Assembly (NCBI GenBank): GCA_021397835.1
Contig: JAJFZO010000777.1
Span: 498,501 to 562,500, forward strand
Reading direction: 5' to 3'
DNA length: 64,000 bases
Source of the DNA: Moringa oleifera
Taxonomy: Eukaryota; Streptophyta; Magnoliopsida; Brassicales; Moringaceae
The position numbers and the translations under genes are program-made. How positions within the stretch are numbered: position 1 is the stretch's first letter; every line of letters begins with the position of its first letter. The notes beneath the pieces are model-generated. The model searched no databases, was not told where the DNA came from, and saw only the letters and a program-made list of their open reading frames with translations. Below are positions 59,135 through 64,000 of the stretch, one piece after another.

Positions 59135-60880
59135 ATGGATCAAGCAGGACAGAGAAAAGCCGTATCAGAGCTGAAAGCAAAGAAGCATCTTCCCGCTCTT
59201 CGGTGGGTGTTCTGGTTCGGAAAGAAGGGAAACAGGCGCGAGTTGCGCTGTAATTCGCCTACCAGAAAGTATCATTACTCGCCAAGAACTGCCTGCCACA
59301 GCTGCTTTGATGAACCAGGAGAAGGAGGAGAACCTCAACCTCCCGTCGTTGTTTCTCTCACTGATTCTGCTCTTCAAGAAAGTTCTGTACCTCAAGAAAG
59401 TTCCATCTCCTGGAATTCAATGGAAGGCCCTCCCAAGTCTAGTAGTCCATCATCGTCAAAGAAAAGGAGAGAACGCATTTTGGATGCTACCAGAGATTGC
59501 CACGTTGACACAGACTTGGGCCTGAACGAGCCGAAAAGAGGGAAAGTGATGAAGAAATTGATCAAACCGAAAGAAACTAACCAGAAAGCTTATCAAGCGA
59601 ACGCAAGAATGACAAGATCAACCAAAAGAGTGCGACCAAGGGGACTTTCGGGTTCCTCGAATAGCAATCCGCGAACCATATTATCTTGGTTGATAGACAA
59701 CTACGTTGTGACGCCGAGGACTAAGGTGCATTACCGTGGCGTCAAAGGTGCAGAGGGGACGATAACTCGTGAAGGGATCAGGTGCAATGGCTGTTGTAGG
59801 GTGTTTACTATCATTGGATTTGAACTTCATGCCGGTGCCAGTACCCAGAAACCATCTGCTCATATAGTTTTGAAGGACGGCAGGTCTTTGTTAGATTGCC
59901 AAATTCAAATGTTGGGTGATCATAAGATTAGAAGAACCAAAAGGAAGCGGAAGAGTGGATTCCAGAGCGATTGGCCTGAAGGCGAGAATGAAAGTATTTG
60001 TTCTGCTTGTCAGCTTGGTGGTGAATTGTTTCCTTGTAATGGGTGTCCTGCTTCATTCCACAAAAGCTGCCTTTGCTTGGAGGCAGTTCCTGCAGGAGAT
60101 TGGTTTTGCCCTTCATGCTGCTGCAGAATATGCAGTGGAAGTACATCCAGGGAGACGAACTTCCTCACTTGTGATCAATGTCAACGTAAGTATCATGTTG
60201 GGTGCCAAAAGAACAGAGATCTTGTTCGGATGGAACGGCATTATCGAAAGAGACATCAGTTGTGCAGCACTGAGTGTGAAGAGGTGTTCTTGGGCCTGCA
60301 CACTCTCCTAGGAAGACCAATTCCAATGGACGCTAGTGGGTTAACATGGAAACTATTGAGGTCCATGGAGGCTGATGATATGGAGAAATTTGCAGAGAAC
60401 CAATGCAAGCTTCACGTTGCTCTTGATTTAATGCACGAATGCTTCGAGCCTGTTAAAGACCATAATACTGGGAGAGAGCTTGTGGAAGATATGATTTTCA
60501 GCAGAGGATCAGAAGTAAAGGGTTTGGACTTCGGAGGATTCCATGTAGTCATACTTGAAAGGAAGGATGAACTGATTTCTGTGGCCACCGTGAGAGTATA
60601 CAGAGAAGTAGCAGAAATACCTCTGTTGGCCACCAGGGTTCGATATCAAAGACGAGGAATGGGTCGCATACTGATGAATGAACTGGAGAAGCAGCTCTCA
60701 GAGATAGGAGTGGAGAGGGTGATTCTGCCTGCTGCTCCCAGCGTCCTAAATACATGGATCAATTCCTTTGGATTCTCGACAATGACAGATACAGAGAGAT
60801 CAAACTTTCTGGGGTATAATTTGGTTGTCTTCCAGGATACTATTCTGTGCCAGAAGCAACTGATGAAGAAGACTCTTTAA
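59135..60880 (+). CDS. PHD finger and GNAT acetyltransferase-like protein (IDM1-like)
   Basis: A continuous 581-codon frame from ATG 59135 to TAA 60880. Order: a KAKKHLPALRWVFW block (residues 14-27); a TPL/Jas-type domain (ILSWLIDNYVVTPRTKVHY, GRSLLDCQIQ, 182-258); a nuclear-localisation-like RRTKRKRK; a C4HC3 PHD finger (CSACQLGG...CNGC...FHKSC...CPSC, 289-328); a second zinc-finger-like segment (CCRICSGS...CDQCQRKYHVGC); and a GNAT domain with the acetyl-CoA loop RYQRRGMGR (503-511). Family knowledge: IDM1/ROS4 is a nuclear histone acetyltransferase linked to active DNA demethylation. Full IDM1-like proteins are usually longer, so this one is probably 5'-truncated, and an upstream in-character frame is out of register (see 58998-59134). 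No introns interrupt the 1.7 kb, which is unusual for the family as I recall it. Possibly a retrocopy or a damaged gene. Confidence 0.75.
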   Translation: MDQAGQRKAVSELKAKKHLPALRWVFWFGKKGNRRELRCNSPTRKYHYSPRTACHSCFDEPGEGGEPQPPVVVSLTDSALQESSVPQESSISWNSMEGPPKSSSPSSSKKRRERILDATRDCHVDTDLGLNEPKRGKVMKKLIKPKETNQKAYQANARMTRSTKRVRPRGLSGSSNSNPRTILSWLIDNYVVTPRTKVHYRGVKGAEGTITREGIRCNGCCRVFTIIGFELHAGASTQKPSAHIVLKDGRSLLDCQIQMLGDHKIRRTKRKRKSGFQSDWPEGENESICSACQLGGELFPCNGCPASFHKSCLCLEAVPAGDWFCPSCCCRICSGSTSRETNFLTCDQCQRKYHVGCQKNRDLVRMERHYRKRHQLCSTECEEVFLGLHTLLGRPIPMDASGLTWKLLRSMEADDMEKFAENQCKLHVALDLMHECFEPVKDHNTGRELVEDMIFSRGSEVKGLDFGGFHVVILERKDELISVATVRVYREVAEIPLLATRVRYQRRGMGRILMNELEKQLSEIGVERVILPAAPSVLNTWINSFGFSTMTDTERSNFLGYNLVVFQDTILCQKQLMKKTL

Positions 60881-62161
60881 GCAAAATTAAGCCTAACAAA
60901 AGTAATTACTTGGAATAAAGAAGGTGACGGTGTTGGAAGGAAGCCTGAAAAATGAAGTAGTCGGCAGCAAGCAACCTGTTTCTGTTTTTGCAAAATCATC
61001 TGTTGGCATTCTAAAGAAATATGTTGTCTGTTTCTGTAAAATATAATCATCTCAGTGTGAAGTGTTATCTTCTATTGTCATAAAGGAATTGTCAGATATT
61101 GTTTTTATAGAAATCTCCATTACAACTGGGTGTTTTTGTCTGCCGGGTCAACAGTGTCTTCATTATGATACATAGGAAACTTTATTGTTTGTATAATAAG
61201 TTTAATTTTAATAAATAGCAAATATTAATTTTTTTATCCCAATAAATAATATTTTTGTTAAAAAATAAATAATGAATTTATATCACTCATAAAATAAAGT
61301 AAATTTTATTTTGTAGATATAAAATAAATTCTAGTCATAAAGAAAATATCTAACTAAATAATAAGTTTGTCTACAAATTTTGAAAATAAATTATAGACTT
61401 GGCTTTTATGAGTGAAAGTTTCAATCTGGCCAATACTTCTGAATTTCAATTCAAGCGAGATTTGTATAATTTTTCTCTTATTTTATAATAAAAATAAGTA
61501 AGAAGTATGAAATTCATTTTTATTCTTTATTTCAGTTTCACAAATTTGATTAATAATAATTTTAGAGGAGAATGACATTAAATTAACTTTGTGGTTGACG
61601 CAGCAAATTAAAAGCTTGGTATGCTGTGCATAGACAATAAGCATATAATATCATGGGTCATACATAATAAATTAATGAATTTTATACTTACTAATTTGAT
61701 AATTTAAATTTACTATTTATATATATTGAAAATATATTTATAATTTTATAATTAAAAAAAATTTAATTAAGCATCATAAAATTTGGAAGAAAGCACTTTC
61801 AGCATGAGTAAATTACCAAAACACAAATTACTCTTACAATATATATATATATATATATATGAAGAAAGTGTTAGAATAATTCAGAATTTTTTAAAAATTA
61901 ATGATTTTTTAACGCTAATATTTCAAAGAATTACAGGAAAGTCAAAAATAAAATAAAAATGTAATTGGTTACTTTCTCTCCAAGTTAGTGAACTATAGCT
62001 TTTTGTTGAGTTTCTTTTTAATTGGATACCTTTCCATGCAATGCAACACGTACCGGGCATGTCTCGATCTAATCATAACAAGGTCTTAGATATCACGAAA
62101 ATTGAATCAATGGCCTGTAACTACCACTCTGGCCATTGGAGTCTCTTTTTCTCTCCCTCTC
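60881..62161. other. Spacer between the PHD/GNAT and NAC genes
   Basis: A 3' flank followed by A/T-rich sequence including (AT)n at 61840-61860. Nothing coding was recognised apart from short random ORFs. Confidence 0.5.
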
Positions 62162-62167
62162 TATATA
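62162..62167 (+). promoter_or_regulatory. TATA box of the NAC-like gene
   Basis: TATATA follows a CT-rich stretch (ctctttttctctccctctc). A start site ~30 bp downstream (~62195) would exclude the ATG at 62183 and favour the ATG at 62210 as the initiator. Confidence 0.5.
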
Positions 62168-62209
62168 GAAACCTAGCAGTGGATGAACTTCCAACACTGC
62201 ACAGATCTG

Positions 62210-63235
62210 ATGGCTGGTTTTCCAGCGCTGCCATGTGGGATGAGGTTCATGCCTTCTAATCAAGAGATGATTATCTATTATCTCAGGAACAAGATTCTGG
62301 GGCGACCTCCGCCTTTTGATATTGTCCCAACTGTTGCTGATCTCTATTCCAAAAACCCTAACGACCTCCCTTTCTGTGAGTTAATCTGTGTTGCTTTCGC
62401 TCTTTGGCTTGTGTTAGGGTTTCTTAGCATACAAACAGGGATTCAGATTTATCTGCTCTCTTTTCTTTGCTATTTCAATGGGCAAGTGACAGCAAGTCAT
62501 TTATTGATTCTCATGCATGTTCTTATTGGGTCTTGTGGCAAACTGAGAGATTGTGAATCAACCATTACTTTTGAGTTTTATTCATGAACCCATGCCGTTA
62601 TGTTTACTCATTTGGATTAACGTGATTGGAGTAGAGAACTAGATGATCATTACCAATAAATTTGATTAACCCTAATGATCAAATATGCATGTCTAGCCCT
62701 AGAAACCGGTTTGGATGTTCTTAAATGTTGGATGATATTGAGGGATTGTTTGTGTTTCAAATTGTACCGTGAATCTAACTTTGTGATATATTTGCAGCGG
62801 AGTTTAGCTGCGGGAGAGAGTGTGAGTGGTATTTTTTCACTACCAGGCTAAATGCAGATCTCATAAACGATGATGGCTACTACAGCGAATTATTGGAGGA
62901 GAGAATCTTATGTCGAGGGATGACTATAGGCTACGTGAAGATCCTGGAATTTTTTAATGGAAAGCCTCCTAGAGGCATGAAATCCAATTGGGTAATACAC
63001 GAGTACAGAATTCATCCCCAAATTGTTGGTGCCAATGACTGCAACGATACTACATGGCAGACTGTAAGTCTTTCGCAAAGAATGCATCTCTTCCTTTTCT
63101 ACCTCTATGAGTTCCCTATAATATTTGCAATCCTTTTTAGGGGTTCTGATAATATATAACATTGATTACTTTATTCAGATTTCAAATTTTGTTGCATGCA
63201 AAGTTATAAATACAGGAAATGCGTGTGATGAATGA
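62210..63235 (+). CDS. Short, divergent NAC-domain protein
   Basis: Three exons: 62210-62375, 62798-63063 and 63179-63235, GT-AG with matching phases, giving 162 aa. Order of NAC subdomains: A, LPCGMRFMPSNQEMIIYYL (canonical LPPGFRFHPTDEELxxxYL); B, NKILGRPPPFDIVPTVADLY and PNDLPF; C, ECEWYFFTTR; D, GYVKILEFFNGKPPRGMKSN then WVIHEYRI; E, FVACKVI (canonical WVxCRVF). Known NACs are plant-specific DNA-binding factors with a C-terminal activation region; here the protein stops 13 residues after subdomain E, so no activation domain exists. The C/D linker that normally reads GYWKATG is GYYSELLEER, so DNA contact may be altered. It could be a repressor-like small NAC, or decaying. ATG 62183 in the same frame is an alternative start. 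Confidence 0.7.
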
Positions 63236-63735
63236 TTACTTTCAGATGGGAATAACAGAATGCGAGATGGAAGTTAATTGCGTAGCTATGCATATATGTG
63301 AGACTTGGTTCCACTATGTTGAGATGCTTTCAGTTTGATATTGTACTAAGGGAATTACCCGATCACTCCTTTGGGCTGTAATTCTTTAATTTGAAAGCAA
63401 CTCGTTCAATGAAAGAGAATGATATGAACATTTCTGTTGTTGATTTGCAATGCATCTGATAGCTAAGCAGATTTGTACCGTCGAATCTCTCTTCAGTTAT
63501 AGTTTCAAGTTTCGTATTTAATAGCCTGAGAAACTACAGTACCAAGTGCATGCAACAGTTTTGACTCTATAACATCCTAAACATTGTTGTTCTTCATGAT
63601 TTTTGATCAACATCTTTACTAGATAAAAACTAGTCAGTTGTCGAAAAGGGTGAGGGAAAAGGCCTGCTTAAACATAGAAATGATATAAGTTTTCCCCGGA
63701 GAGGTTTTCTAGCCTCATGATAACTGGTTCTCTTG
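63236..63735. other. NAC gene 3' flank
   Basis: No ORF of note. Probably contains the facing 3' ends of the NAC gene and of the putative minus-strand gene at the right edge. Confidence 0.45.
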
Positions 63736-63885
63736 TCAATTAATTTTTGGACTGAGGTAAAATTTTGAATCCCTGAAAAACTTCGTAATCGTCTCTGCCT
63801 TGTCAGCTGAAAGGTCGGTGTTCTCTAAGATTTGGTGCTTGGATGCTTTCGCAATTGCTTCAATTGAGCCAATAGCTTGATTGAG
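63736..63885 (-). CDS. Possible terminal exon of an unidentified gene, partial
   Basis: On the minus strand an acceptor (tttgtttgtag) precedes 63885. The phase-0 frame then encodes 49 residues, [20 protein letters not shown] then [17 protein letters not shown] and [12 protein letters not shown], and ends TGA at 63736. The amphipathic, helical composition looks coding in an AT-rich context. Upstream (63886-64000) the minus strand is open (VSIVFDGADFLSMQIH) with a GTGAGA donor, but its phase does not match, so the join is unresolved. I do not recognise the family. The gene continues off the window. Confidence 0.35.
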   Translation of the reverse strand, partial: LNQAIGSIEAIAKASKHQILENTDLSADKAETITKFFRDSKFYLSPKIN

Positions 63886-64000
63886 CTACAAACAAAAATG
63901 TTGGATGTTACGCCATAGACTTGAATATCTTGAAACTGATATGATCTCACCATGTATTTGCATTGATAAAAAATCAGCACCATCAAATACAATTGAAACT

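Noticed and set aside
62183..62209. ATG at 62183 as start of the NAC gene
   Set aside because: It lies only ~20 bp after the TATA box, probably upstream of the transcription start; 62210 gives the usual short lead into the NAC domain. Kept as an alternative in the entry.

Overview
This window is nuclear DNA of a flowering plant, almost certainly a eudicot. It has GT-AG introns, AT-rich spacers, long introns carrying MITE-like elements, and two TIR-NBS-LRR (TNL) resistance genes, a class largely missing from monocots. It also has a DYW-type PPR gene, a plant bifunctional aspartokinase/homoserine dehydrogenase, a NAC-domain gene and a defensin-like peptide gene. The genus cannot be named from sequence alone. 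All exon models were built by hand from open frames, splice consensus and phase, without transcript data.

Layout. 0-0.7 kb: 3' end of a TNL gene (+) running off the left edge. 2.8-3.3 kb: four 119-bp tandem repeats. 3.8-6.1 kb: intronless DYW-class PPR gene (+). 7.0-11.5 kb: complete five-exon TNL gene (-), convergent with the PPR gene. 12.7-16.3 kb: a small defensin-like (DEFL) cluster, with one intact gene (+), one decayed inverted copy (-) and one internally deleted remnant (+). 17.0-17.3 kb: an unidentified 78-aa ORF (-) sharing a ~0.5-kb divergent promoter with the next gene. 17.8-27.3 kb: 14-exon VPS3-like gene (CORVET subunit); its first intron holds an 84-nt G homopolymer that looks artefactual. 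28.8-30.2 kb: secreted LRR protein. 30.5-31.2 kb: imperfect fold-back repeat. 34.1-34.4 kb: MOCS2A, the MoaD-like sulfur carrier. 35.7-37.4 kb: acidic single-pass membrane protein (-) with a candidate ATG8-interacting motif. 38.4-39.3 kb: PIF/Harbinger-like MITE with TTA target duplications. 39.8-42.1 kb: PP2C phosphatase (-) resembling the AP2C (clade B) group. 46.3-57.4 kb: 18-exon AK-HSDH gene with a second TTA-flanked MITE in intron 13. 59.0-60.9 kb: PHD/GNAT (IDM1-like) gene whose 5' part lies in a different frame. 62.2-63.2 kb: a short divergent NAC-domain gene. 63.7-63.9 kb: a possible terminal exon (-) of a gene running off the right edge.

How the genes relate. Most are unrelated housekeeping or regulatory loci. 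The left 16 kb is enriched in immunity-type genes (two TNLs and the DEFL cluster), and the secreted LRR gene and AP2C-like phosphatase could also act in defence signalling; that grouping is inference from families. No operon-like organisation and no clearly new multi-gene system was found. The items most worth a second look are the DEFL birth-and-death cluster, the frame break and apparent lack of introns in the PHD/GNAT gene, the truncated NAC gene, the perfect 23-bp hairpin between convergent genes, and the poly-G tract.
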